From NCBI GenBank assembly GCA_029216955.1, contig JANAVB010031417.1, positions 21,091,210-21,155,209 on the forward strand: DNA of 64,000 nt, written 5' to 3'. The DNA comes from Iris pallida. Its lineage: Eukaryota > Streptophyta > Magnoliopsida > Asparagales > Iridaceae. The notes below the pieces were generated by a model. The model saw only the letters and a program-made list of their open reading frames with translations, made no database searches and was not told the DNA's origin. A program made the position numbers and the translations under genes. Each line of letters begins with the position of its first letter. Position 1 is the stretch's first letter. Shown here piece by piece: positions 10,156 to 20,314 of the stretch.

Positions 10156-10796
10156 AGGCCATATGAAGTCACCATATATATTTGCATGTTGACAATATAA
10201 TTACATCATTAGCACAGTGATTGCTTTGTTTCCGTTATGTACGCTTGTTGAGAGCTGTGTACTTGGCTTTGTTTCAGTTGTAACATGAGTTAATATTGTT
10301 AGTTTTGTTTATATAAATATTACATTTGCTATTGTGCTTAGTCATTTGGCATCTTTGGTAATGCTACTTTGGACCGAAAATACAAAGATGTCCAACTCTG
10401 ATGTGCTCATAAAAAGGGTATGCCTTTCTGAGCCACCAAAGATTAACTTATCTTCGAAGTTCTTTGAGCTTCTATATACAGATATCATTACAGACAATAT
10501 GTGGAAAGCTGTTATTAGAATCATTTGGTCACTCATACACCACAAATATATGTATCAGGGAGAAAACTAAGATATGGACTTGACAATAGCAGATCATACC
10601 ATTTCTATGTTGAAAATTTTGAACTTATGGTGGCTCCCGAGAATACAGCTATATATATGATCTAGAAATTTATAGAACAATTTCTGTGACTTATATATAA
10701 AAAGAGAAAAAGAAAAAGAAAAAGAAAAAGGGATGGACCGGAGCCCACCTTGCCCACAAACTCGTTCCGCCTCTGCTTGCTTAGTCATTGTTTGAT
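10156..10796. other. Downstream region of the proline-rich gene, no gene seen
   Basis: AT-rich sequence. The first 200 bases probably hold the 3' UTR (T-rich, TATAAATATTAC near 10311-10323). Near 10700-10728 there is a short AAAAAG repeat. The stretch GGAGCCCACCTTG at 10740-10752 recurs at 11489-11501, on the other side of the inverted-repeat element, followed in both by a GTTCCGCCTCTG motif. No coding sequence is supported. Confidence 0.6.
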
Positions 10797-11359
10797 AGGG
10801 GTGCAACTTGGACGGGCTAAACCCGAGTTCGATCGGGTAAACCCGCTAATGGGTTAGGTTAGGGTCGAAGATACTTGGGTTCGGATTCGGACTCGGGTTA
10901 AAATATTTGAACCCGATCAAAAACCGGGTTGGATTGGGTTCATGCGTCGGGTTGCCCAAAGAACCCGAAACCCGAAATATATATAATTTTTATTTATATG
11001 TTTTTCATGCTTCTTAAATAAAAAGTTTAAATCCTAAATTTTTCCACCCAAACTCTTTAACTCCTTATAAAGAATTCTCATTTCAATTTGTATTTTGTAA
11101 CGATCAAGGCTTGATTGTTATTTGATTATGTGTTTAATATTACTTTTGTTGAAAATTATTTTAAATTTTATATTAGAGTCCGATAAACCCGATGGACCCG
11201 ACCCAATCCGAGCCCAACCCGCTCCTCTGGACTTGGTCTTGGGCTTCATATATTGAACCCGAGGTTGGGTCGGGTTTGGGCTCGGACTAGACTTATGATT
11301 CATCGGGTTGGACTTGAGTTGACCTCAAACCCGACCCAACCCGTCCGAGTTGCACCCCT
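10797..11359. mobile_element. Non-autonomous DNA transposon with terminal inverted repeats
   Basis: Ends are inverted repeats: left AGGGGTGCAACTTGGACGGG, right its complement with one mismatch. Flanks carry TTTGAT on both sides (10791-10796 and 11360-11365), a 6-bp duplication. Subterminal regions are full of ACCCGA/TCGGGT motifs, and the centre is AT-rich. There is no ORF. The AGGGGTG end resembles plant hAT elements, but hAT duplications are 8 bp, so the superfamily is left open. Confidence 0.78.
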
Positions 11360-11365
11360 TTTGAT

Positions 11366-13404
11366 GAAGGGTATATGTGTCGAAAAGAGCGGAAGCATAA
11401 ATTTAAGCTATAAGATAGACTAAGAGTGAGCTAGGTGTGGGTTGACACATATATAAAATATATATGAACAAAAATTGTGGTGGGTTGGAGCCCACCTTGG
11501 TCTAGCCTCTCACGTCGTTCCGCCTCTGGATGAGAGTTAATTGTTCTCCTCTTCCAAAGAAGAAGTGGAAAAACCAGCTAAAATATTAAAATAATTCTCA
11601 TTTAATATATTAATCCAAAGGTTTTGAACTTTTAATATTTGTTGGCTTAATTTTAATATAACCTAAATAATAATTTAATATACACGAGACCTTCAACCAT
11701 TTTGGGGTCCTCTCTAGTCTGCCTAATGGTTGGGCCGGGCCTGTCTGTCACGAGTCAATTCTAAACCATAAAATTGGATTGATTTGAAATATGAACTAAT
11801 TTGAATGTGTTACGTAGCTGGTATCCATTGGACGCACGATGATCTCTCCTGCGTGGAGCCATGGTGCTGTAAAAAATTTCAAAACCCTAGCCCAAACTCG
11901 GATGACATGGCACATGATCTATGCAGTGAAATTAAGACTTGGAGGCGTGGCTATTGTTGCAGGCTACTTGATGCGCGCACACAGAATTGCACACGATGGA
12001 GATTCCAAAGGTGAACTGAACAATGAAATGAAATAAAATGAAGAAGGAACAACGAGAAAATGCTAAGTCTACAATCAAATACTTACATCTCTCTCCCACT
12101 CTTTATACATGGATTTTATCGGATCCCACCCCTCCTGCTACATGGGCTCCATTCGATCCCGTCATTTTTTTTTTCTTCTTCAATTAAAGTCCGACACGTG
12201 ACGATTGTAAGAAAATTGTAAGAATTTTGTTGTAGACATAGCAAAGCTCATGAAGAACATCCCATGTTCAAGTAGTACTTGTAGATGACAATAATGGCTT
12301 GAATTTGTACATGCAGTAGCTGCCTATCCTTATCAAAGCCTGCCTTCGTTTCTATAGCTTTCATTCATAGTCTCTTCAGAGAAGAGAGGTCACATGCATG
12401 CTGGGATTTAATGGAGTTTTGGACATTTGCGGGGAAGGGAGATTCCATTTCGTGTGCCTCGTTGTCGCTCAACCAGATAGACGACGGTCTCTTAACTCTG
12501 ACTAATATTTTGTACGAGAAGGATTGTGTGATGATTTTAAAAAAAACATACAAAATAAAATAAATAATAAAGTACTCCTAAATTGTTACAATGTAGTTTT
12601 TTTTAATTTTCTATCATTCATATTTCAAATTTGTTATTGCATTAATATTGTTGGTGCTCCTAAAATATTATCATGTATCTATTCTCCATACATGTACAAA
12701 TTAATGTCAAATTTAATAAAAGAGTATAGAATGATATTTTAGAAGTGTAAATAATAACAACTAATAGTATATAATAAATAAAAATTAGTTCAGAGGAATA
12801 CGTACATGGGCTACCACCAGTATAAATGTCCAGGTCAGTTTAACTAAGTAGTTCTTTTCAAAATTTACCACACGAATGACGAATCACCTTCAGCGTTTGA
12901 GTACAGGTCGATCGAGCCATGTGATGTGGACCTACTTGTTCTCGTCGTTGCATGTATCGACACGTATGCATATGCAATGGATGCGAATGCAATCATTGAA
13001 TGTCGGACGTAATTAGGTGGAGGATAATGGACATGGTAAGCTTTATAATAATAGATCCAAATGTCAGATCAAGTTTTTTGTCTAGCTACTAGCTAGCTTA
13101 GGTCAATAAACTATTATTTGATAATTTGATTATTATTCTTCTTTCTTTCTCGTTTGTATAACTGATAATAAAAAAGCTACTATTAAGTTTCATCTTTTCT
13201 TTGTAAAAGATTCTTTAAAAGAAGAATGCTCAAATAAAGTTGTCGCATTATAGAAAATCAGAAATATAACAGCTCACTTTTCGTATTTCCCTATAAAATA
13301 GGTCAAATATTTCTGATTTTCAAGAATGTTGCAAAAAAATAGTGTATCATCTCCCCTCTCTCTCTCTATATAAATATATATAGTCACATTCAACTGTGTT
13401 ACAC
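11366..13404. other. AT-rich intergenic DNA, no gene seen
   Basis: No frame with plausible coding character and no element boundary I can define. Short A/T runs and a CT-rich stretch before TATATAAATATATATAG (near 13355-13382) are present. The segment holds no recognisable RNA gene. Confidence 0.55.
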
Positions 13405-13836
13405 GTACCAAAAAATATATAATAGAGTTAACAAATTAGATACAAATTTTAAAATTTTAAAATATTATGTGAATATTTTTAATTAAATTTGTTATAAATA
13501 TATTTTTATAATTTTGTATGTATTTAGTTAGATAATATCATGTATTTAGTTTACATATAATTTAAATATTGAATATATTTTAGGATTTGTTATATATTAA
13601 GGTAGTTAATTTTAATTTTAGGTACCTAAAAAATATAATAGAGTTAACAAATTAGATACAAATTTTAAAATTTTAAAATATTATGTGAATATATTTTAAT
13701 TAAATTTGTTATAAATATATTTTTATAATTTTGTATGTATTTAGTTAGATAATATCATGTATTTAGTTTACATATAATTTAAATATTTAATATATTTTAG
13801 GATTTGTTATATGTTAAGGTAGTTAATTTTAATTTT
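13405..13836. repeat. Tandem duplication of an AT-rich 215-bp unit
   Basis: Two head-to-tail copies: the first starts near 13405 and the second at 13621. Both run through AATAGAGTTAACAAATTAG, then an AT-rich body, and end in TTAAGGTAGTTAATTTTAA. They differ at only a few positions, so the duplication is recent. No coding potential. Confidence 0.85.
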
Positions 13837-14850
13837 AATTTTGATTTTGATTTTTAAAATAGGTGAGAAGCTAGGATGGTTAGATTGTCTTTTTTTTTAT
13901 TCAATGGAGAATACTCGGTTTGGACTTGAGCCGCTTTCAAGCCGTCTTATAATAACTTGTATGTTCACGTGCACGTAAAAAGAAAAAAATTTTATTAAAA
14001 AATAGATAAAAAATTAAATTACAAAAATATTTTGCAAGTGATATGAATATGTTTTAGTTAAAATACGTTATTTGTAGAACTTTGGATATATGTTTAGATA
14101 ATACCATGTAATTAGTTTAAATAATACCATATAATTAGTTTAAAATTTTAATATATTTAATTAGAATATGTTATAAATATGTTTATAGATTTTGATATTT
14201 TTAGATATAAGATTTTTAATTATTTCTACGAAAGGGATATACATACGATGCTAGTTATTAAATAATCATTGAATGATATACAAACGACTTGGACGATTTT
14301 TTTAGCCCTTCCTAAGCCCCATTGTCTCTACCATTAGAATGCGCCTTGGAAACAACTCACAAAATGAGTTGTCAAAACTATACGTATATCAACCATTTTG
14401 TTAAAAAAATATATGTAAATTTTAAACTTTTTTTTTCTTTTCTTTCACATAACCTACTCTCTCTTATTCATATATATCCATAACGAATTATAATTAAAAT
14501 ATAACTAAATCTTAATATAAATATATATGCAGCAACTTTTAATTTAAATATATTTAAATATTTAAATTATTTTCTAATAATATTAGAAAAAAAAATTATG
14601 TGAAACGCTGAATTTCTTTTGTAATAGTATATATATATAGAGAGAGAGAGATTTTTTTGAAATTGGTCTCCCCCTCTTAATTCCATTAAAATTTAACTCT
14701 CCGTATAATATTCTTAGTTATTAGTAAAACACGTCAGTACTGACAGTCTGACACGCGTGGATACAACCTCTTACCTCTTTCAGCAGAACCGTTGAGCAAT
14801 TTACCAAAGTAACCCCAACCCCAATCCTTCCCAAACAACCCCTCCTCTAA
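13837..14850. other. AT-rich spacer upstream of paralogue D, no gene seen
   Basis: Long A/T tracts and a GA repeat near 14639-14650. A segment near 14030-14170 loosely resembles the 13405 repeat unit (TTAGTTTAAA and TTATAAATATG motifs). Nothing coding. Confidence 0.5.
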
Positions 14851-14854
14851 TTCC

Positions 14855-14880
14855 CAATAAATTCCCCATTCCTGGTCCTA
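14855..14880 (+). promoter_or_regulatory. Putative core promoter of paralogue D
   Basis: CCCAATAAATTCCCCATTCC is nearly the same as CCCAATAAATCCCCCATTCC upstream of copies A (19423), B (57437) and C (62066). In all four it is followed by a CT-rich tract with a TTTCCACTC or CTCTCCACTC motif and then the gene. Conservation between otherwise diverged upstream regions suggests a TATA-like core element. This is inference from comparison only. Confidence 0.5.
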
Positions 14881-15029
14881 AACTCTCCACTCCACTCCAC
14901 ATCCGTCCCAATTGCAAAACACACTCCTATTCCCCAAAATACCCCTCTTCCCACTGGCGAGAGTGTCGGTGGAGACCTAATGCCAATGCTCCGATCCCAT
15001 CTCCGTTGATCCTCCGACCGAGAGCCTCC

Positions 15030-15140
15030 ATGGACGTCCACCGCTTCCGTCAGCTGATGCTCCTCCGCTCGACATCCCAAAGCAAGCGCTTGGCTCTCGT
15101 GGGTGGCAACCACACCGCTTCCCGATTCTGCACTCGCTAG
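15030..15140 (+). CDS. Candidate upstream ORF (36 codons) of paralogue D
   Basis: ATG at 15030 opens a 36-codon frame ending TAG at 15138-15140, 83 bases before the main ATG. The peptide is basic (MDVHRFRQLM at its start, SRFCTR at its end). A shorter 9-codon frame starts at 14981. Members of what seems to be the same family in Arabidopsis are, as I recall, listed with conserved peptide uORFs; I could not check that this peptide matches. Copies A-C show no counterpart in their leaders. If translated, it would repress the main frame. Confidence 0.4.
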   Translation: MDVHRFRQLMLLRSTSQSKRLALVGGNHTASRFCTR

Positions 15141-15223
15141 CGCTCCTCCAATCCCAACCCTCTCTTCTGTAAAAAAAAAAAAATTCAAAGCAACTTGGTT
15201 TATTTTTTAAAGAATTAATAGCG

Positions 15224-15940
15224 ATGAAGATTACTGCTAGAATAAACACCGGGAGAAGGAACCACGACCACGACGAGCTGGTGATCGACCTTCCGGACCT
15301 CAAGCTGCTGCGGCTGATCGCGAGGTCGGTGCTCCTGGCCGCCGCCATCCTCTCCCTCCCGTGGCTCCGCCTCGCGTTCCGCTCTTCCGGCCCGGCCGGC
15401 GCCGCGGCCGCCGAGCGCAAGTGGATCGACGACCCGTTCTCGCTCCCCATGCTGATCCGCGACCTCAAGCGCCAAGGGCTGTTCGCTCCCGGAGCCACTG
15501 CTCTGCTGCTCGGAGACCCGAGCTCGAGGCTGCCGTTCCTGAAGAAGAACGGCATCGATCCGGTGCTTCCGGCGGAGGCCGGGGCGGCGGCGGCGGTCGA
15601 GGACTGGTCGGTCGACTTCTGCCTCGCTGCCGACGGGCTCACCGACTCGACGTTCGGGTTCGTGGACCGGGTCCTCAAGGTCGGGGGAGTGGCGGCGGTG
15701 AGGCTCGGGACGGACCCGGCCGGATTCTTCCGCCTGCCGCGGAATTACAGGGTGGCGTACATCAGACGGTTCGGGTCGACCGTGGTGGCGATAAAGAAGA
15801 CGTCTCACGCCACTGCGGGGGGTGGCCGGAGGAGACTTTTGTCGGTTGCACTTGCATTGTTGGACCTTCCGGAGGAGAAGAGATTCAAGAAGTCGAGTCG
15901 AAGGGTTTCCGTGGACGTGGAGGGAGGAGGAGTACTGTAG
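15224..15940 (+). CDS. Paralogue D: TM-anchored plant protein, methyltransferase-like middle part, shortened C-terminus
   Basis: A 238-residue protein. ATG 15224 lies after a poly-A tract; its N-terminus aligns with copies A-C. Residues 29-52 form one hydrophobic segment with the family motif LLRLIAR...SLPWL. DDPFSLP (residues about 69-75) follows. Residues 75-195 form an alpha/beta-type region with LLLGDPSS, GLTDSTFGFVDRVLKVGGVAAVRLG and YIRRFGSTVVAIKK, reminiscent of a methyltransferase-like fold but without a clear SAM-binding GxGxG. It then meets RRRLLS, shared with A-C, and ends soon after in RRVSVDVEGGGVL, where A-C continue for over 100 residues. The C-terminal domain is therefore missing. 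The coding region is far more GC-rich than its surroundings. Family placement (DUF7870-like plant proteins) is from memory of the family. Confidence 0.68.
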   Translation: MKITARINTGRRNHDHDELVIDLPDLKLLRLIARSVLLAAAILSLPWLRLAFRSSGPAGAAAAERKWIDDPFSLPMLIRDLKRQGLFAPGATALLLGDPSSRLPFLKKNGIDPVLPAEAGAAAAVEDWSVDFCLAADGLTDSTFGFVDRVLKVGGVAAVRLGTDPAGFFRLPRNYRVAYIRRFGSTVVAIKKTSHATAGGGRRRLLSVALALLDLPEEKRFKKSSRRVSVDVEGGGVL

Positions 15941-16610
15941 AAGGAGGTGGAGGAGAATAAATAAATAAATAGGAGATCCATCCATACAATTGAGTGCCAA
16001 ACTAGAAAAAAAAAAAAAAATTCGCTTGATATATTAAAGAGAGAGAGAGAGAGAGATTACGTGGGATGAGATGCTTGTGTCCACATCTTTGATTCCTTCC
16101 TGGATCAACGCTGAAACCTTTGCCGCCGCGGTGTCCAGTTTACAGTGAATTGGGTTTCAGCCGCCGTGGTGTGTGTCCAGTTTACCATGAATTTGCGTGT
16201 ACTTGTGTTTGTTAAGTAAGTGGTGATTTATTTGAGTGAATGGATCCTGTGGTTTAATCGACCACCGTTTATATTTCTTTGAGCTAAAGATTTTGCACCC
16301 ATTTCAAATCCTACTTTGGTGCCAATCAATTCATAAAGAAAATCTATAAGATAATTAAAAAAATAATAATTTCACCATAATTTTTTTCCCAATACATTAT
16401 TATCTAACTTTACTAATTAAAATTATTCATTATATCTAATGAGACATGTAGCTAATTAAGTATATATATATTTTTTAAATGTAGTTTGATGTGATACCTT
16501 TTGCACTTTTTAAATAGAAAAACAACTATCCTCCTTGTCACGCACTATTTATTAATATATATAGTTGCTAAATATGTTTAGATATATTTAGTATATACCT
16601 ATATATGTGT
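15941..16610. other. 3' region of paralogue D and spacer
   Basis: Contains an AAAT repeat, a 15-A tract (16005-16019) and a GA repeat (16037-16055). Near 16122-16200 the sequences GCCGCGGTGTCCAGTTTAC and GCCGTGGTGTGTGTCCAGT form an imperfect direct repeat about 50 bases apart. No trace of the missing C-terminal domain of paralogue D was found here. Confidence 0.55.
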
Positions 16611-16680
16611 CCGAGTTCTCTAGTCTAGTGGTAGTGGAGCGGGTCATTCGGAGTAACCGGTAATGTTCGAACCTCCCAAT
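16611..16680 (+). mobile_element. tRNA-derived SINE head or tRNA relic
   Basis: TAGTCTAGTGG (16621-16631) fits a Pol III A box, and GTTCGAACC (16665-16673) fits a B box, about 33 bases apart. That spacing is normal for tRNA-derived SINEs. The sequence does not fold as a tRNA that I can complete, and no A-rich tail could be placed. Confidence 0.45.
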
Positions 16681-16694
16681 CGTTTGTGAAAAAT

Positions 16695-16856
16695 CAGCTT
16701 GCTGGTTTTGTATTATAAAACCATCTTATCTTTTATGGTTGAGATTAAAAGGTGTAGACCCCACCATCTTTTTAAGTCATTTAATCTCAACCATGTAATT
16801 CCAATCCAACGTGTATAACATAGGTTATACAAAACCAGCCGGTTGGTCCAATCCGC
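16695..16856. mobile_element. Foldback MITE-like element
   Basis: Arms are inverted: GCTTGCTGGTTTTGTATTAT on the left, with ATACAAAACCAGCCGGTTGG on the right. Inside lies a second inverted pair, GGTTGAGATTAAA with TTTAATCTCAACC. No target duplication was clear. Confidence 0.55.
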
Positions 16857-17022
16857 ATCCTCTCACTTTTGCATCCCCTCTTTCACATCCGTTGGATTTG
16901 GTTTAAGTCATCTAATCTTAATCGTTGATTTTTCCACGGTTAAAATTAGACAACTTAAACAACATCCGGTGTTATCATAGGGATGCTTGGAGTATGCAAA
17001 AATGAGGAGATGTAAATCCTTC

Positions 17023-17026
<4 letters not shown>

Positions 17027-17089
<63 letters not shown>

Positions 17090-17169
17090 ATCGAATTTTT
17101 TTAAACCATGCCAAATCTGTTATTCAGTTCGATTCGATTTTCGGTCCAAAACCGAATATGCTCACCCCT
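17027..17169. repeat. TA microsatellite followed by an end of the 60585-type hAT MITE
   Basis: About 57 bases of alternating TA (17027-17083), then 17116-17169, which ends GAATATGCTCACCCCTAA. This is the complement of the left end of the MITE at 60585, which also has an internal A-run and TA repeat. It is probably a decayed, reversed copy. Confidence 0.65.
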
Positions 17170-19422
17170 AAGCTTAAACACTTATATAACTTGTAGCGTG
17201 AAATAGTTTGACAAGTAGTAAATCATAAATGTTGAAAGCAAAATATTCAATACCATATCAAATGGACCGTAAAACTTTATAACAATTATTCACTACGTGA
17301 TCTAATAGATGGCAAAAGTAAAACAATTTAGCAAATCCTCCCATTTTAAATGTTGAAACTAGTATATACATCCCATATTTTTTTTTAACTAGCAAAAATT
17401 CCACTCCTGCGTAAAAACAAAAAAAAATGTTAAAAAAGTAGGCGTATATTTTAAATTTTTTTAATATTCCGTACCAAAAAAATGGAACATTTACTTTTTA
17501 AAAAATGGCAAAAATATCTGTTATTTTCAACATTTTAAAGGAAGACATTTGCTAAAATATTCTTTCAAAAAGCTCACCTTAAAAAATAGCCGTCATATGG
17601 GAGCTCAAGAGAAAAAAATTGAGTTGAAAAAAAAAGAAGTAGAATATGAGTAGTTGTAATTATATTTTTTTGAACGATGTAAATAAAAGAAAAAAAAAAA
17701 CTAGAAATCTTCAAAATACTCCGATTTATAATGTTTATAAAAAAATCCAAAATTAAACTTACAGTTTTTTAAAGATTTTTTAGCAGACCAAAAATAACAA
17801 CTCTAAAGATTATCAAACAAGATATTTTTAAACACTTTAAAAATGCCGGTCAACTTTTTTTTTTAAAATCGAAAAAAATATTATTGTCAAGCAACCTACA
17901 AGTAGTATGCCTAATTATATTATTCATATACATATTCGTCAATGATCGGTCTCGTATTGTAGGAGTTTACAATAAGCAATAGCATACATTCTGCCGGAAG
18001 GCATGGGCAATCAAATCATTAATCCCAAGATGACAACATGCCGATAACATATAGTTAATATAAAACTCTCAATAATATAATTACTTTCCTGTCGAATGAC
18101 AGCATTCTTCACAAAATCACAAAACGTTAGGTATCCTTGTGTAATTCTACAACTCCTTGCGAACATAGATTCCAGAAGAAGCGACAAAAAAGATATTATA
18201 AATGCCCAAAGAGTCTTAAACTGAAGAACATAAACAAAGAATTTATGCACTCCAATAAAATGAACACTATCCACATTTTGAGCAAAATGACACAGTACAT
18301 ATCTCAAGACACAGAAGAAGACCCATTAATATATTGTAAAAAAATGTAATTTTAAAAAAAGAAATAATTAATATTTTATAATAAAAAATTCACACAATTA
18401 TAAATATTTTTATAAAATTGTATTAAAAAAATATTTTGTACATTCTTTTTAACAAACATAATTTTTAACATTTGTTTCTTAAAATCATTTTCAGATGAAA
18501 GTAACCAAACGCAGAGTCAAAATCTGTATACCCCAAAAAAAAATTTATAATATTTTTTTTGAAAATTGTTTTCAAAATAAAATTTCATAAAACCTATCTA
18601 ACGGTCCCTAAATCTCTGCCATTCCATACTAATATACTTTCAACCAATTGACTATAATATAAAGAAACCCTTTCGAAATGGCTCCAAAATAACATAACAA
18701 ACCAATCTCTTAAATCTTAATGTACAGTAACATGTGGAGTGCTGCTTCTAGGAGTTGAGATCACTTGTTCTTAAGAGAGAACAAGGAATTCTATTGGGCA
18801 AGTCGGATTGAATATTAATCAAGGATCGAGTCGAACTTATCCAGTTGTGCACCCTATAAAAATCACAGGCAGTTCACGCAACTCTCATGCAACAGGTTGC
18901 TTACACTCCCCAAGCACATCTCTGCAATAACAGGAATCCAATATCTAACGAAAAGAACAATACAACGATAACTAAAATCTACAAACCCATGTATGATGTT
19001 AAGTGTCAAACCTATGAATCTAATGCGCACAGGTTGATAGCAACCAACCTGAAATTTACATTTTAGGATCCAAACCAATAGCTTACACCCGAACTCACAA
19101 TCAGATCTCATGGCAGAGCATTATATGGTATCAACACAGCCTGTCCTAAAATTTAGACTCCCAATTTAGAGAAACAACAATTACAAGATTTCACAGGCCC
19201 CAAAGAACTTGTAGTTGTGACCACTCATTTACAACACCTAAGCATAAAGCAGCAGACGTCGCATTAGACATGCATATACGTTACATGTATAATCCAAAAC
19301 AAGAACAGACACCCTGACATCAGCGTCCATACCAAGTTTCCATTAGTTTCCCAAAACAAAACAGTTAGACCAGCCTCCCAGAATAACCACCAACACTTGC
19401 AGTTATATCCCCTCCCCCTCTC

Positions 19423-19442
19423 CCCAATAAATCCCCCATTCC
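19423..19442 (+). promoter_or_regulatory. Putative core promoter of gene copy A
   Basis: CCCAATAAATCCCCCATTCC, 80 bases before the ATG, is conserved in copies B and C and, with one change, before paralogue D. Confidence 0.48.
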
Positions 19443-19522
19443 CAAGCTCCAGGCTTTCCACTCAACTTTTCAGAAAATACTCTTCCTCTTTCCAATCTCC
19501 TCGCTCCAGAAAATCCGAGATC

Positions 19523-20314
19523 ATGAAGAGCTCTCCACAGGCAGGCACCCGGAGATCCGAAGGTTATAGCGAGTTTGTGGTCCACCTTCCCGATCCAAAA
19601 TTGCTGCGGGTCATCGCAAGATTGATACTGTTCGCGACTGCCATAATGTCTTTCCCTTGGCTGTGCAATATCTTCCAACCCGATTCGCCAGATGCCGCCG
19701 TTGAGCCCAAATTGGTGGATGATCCATTCTCGCTCTCAACGACGATGAAGAAGATACCCCATGCCGATGAAGGTGAATTCAAGGTGGCTCGGCGACTGTT
19801 GTCAGTTTTGGGATCGAAGAAGGAAGCTTTGGAAGGGCTGGAAGACGCATTTTTGGAGCAGCCGGAGGAAGAGGAGAAGAAGATCAAGAAGATAAACTAC
19901 CTCCCCGACCTAATAGGTGATGACAATTGGCTGGTAGGGCATCCGAGGAGGGTTTTCGTAGACGTGGGCGGCACAGAGAAGAGAGCGAGGAACACGGGCT
20001 GGTTTGAAAGGGAGTATCCGAAGAAGGGTGCGGAGTTTGAAATTGTAAAGATGGATTTGGTGAAGAAAGAGGGAGGAGGGATAGGGGATTGGTTGGAGAA
20101 GAATGTGAGGGCGGAGGAGTTTGTGGTGATGGAGGCGGACGCGGACGCGGTGGAGGAGATGGTGAGGGGGAACGTGATTCATCTGGTGGACGAGCTGTTC
20201 TTGGAGTGCGACACTCGGGGGAAGAGGAAGAGTAGGAGGGCCTATTGGGAGTGTTTGGCACTCTATGGAAGGGTCAGAGATGAAGGGGTTGTTGTTCATC
20301 AGCGGTGGGAGTAG
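19523..20314 (+). CDS. Gene copy A: TM-anchored protein with DUF7870-like C-terminal domain
   Basis: A 263-residue protein. ATG 19523 is the first ATG in the frame; the open stretch upstream starts only with TTG. Residues 27-50 are a membrane segment (LLRVIARLILFATAIMSFPW), matching paralogue D. After DDPFSLS, A lacks the 120-residue middle region of D and passes to ARRLLSVLGSKKEALEGLED, an acidic linker, YLPDL, HPRRVFVDVG, WFEREYPKKGAEFEIV, VVMEADADAVEEMV and the end SRRAYWECLALYGRVRDEGV. That C-terminal pattern is the conserved part of a plant-only family whose role I do not know; it looks like a decayed methyltransferase half. N-terminus probably cytosolic, single-pass membrane protein. 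B is almost identical over the first 160 residues. Confidence 0.75.
   Translation: MKSSPQAGTRRSEGYSEFVVHLPDPKLLRVIARLILFATAIMSFPWLCNIFQPDSPDAAVEPKLVDDPFSLSTTMKKIPHADEGEFKVARRLLSVLGSKKEALEGLEDAFLEQPEEEEKKIKKINYLPDLIGDDNWLVGHPRRVFVDVGGTEKRARNTGWFEREYPKKGAEFEIVKMDLVKKEGGGIGDWLEKNVRAEEFVVMEADADAVEEMVRGNVIHLVDELFLECDTRGKRKSRRAYWECLALYGRVRDEGVVVHQRWE

Noticed and set aside
9684..10187. Gly-rich minus-strand frame opposite the proline-rich gene
   Set aside because: Mirror of Pro codons (CCN gives GGN on the other strand); the plus strand has a signal peptide.
15215..16000. Minus-strand 261-codon frame opposite paralogue D
   Set aside because: Shadow of a GC-rich gene; the plus-strand frame has the family motifs.
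16621..16673. Functional tRNA gene
   Set aside because: Only the A and B boxes can be placed; I cannot form an acceptor stem or anticodon arm.
16908..17114. Short frame over the TA repeat
   Set aside because: Tyr-Ile repeats come from the microsatellite.
19397..19522. N-terminal extension of gene A (and the same in B and C)
   Set aside because: The longer frame starts with TTG, not ATG, and the extra part covers the presumed leader. The N-terminus from 19523 matches paralogue D.
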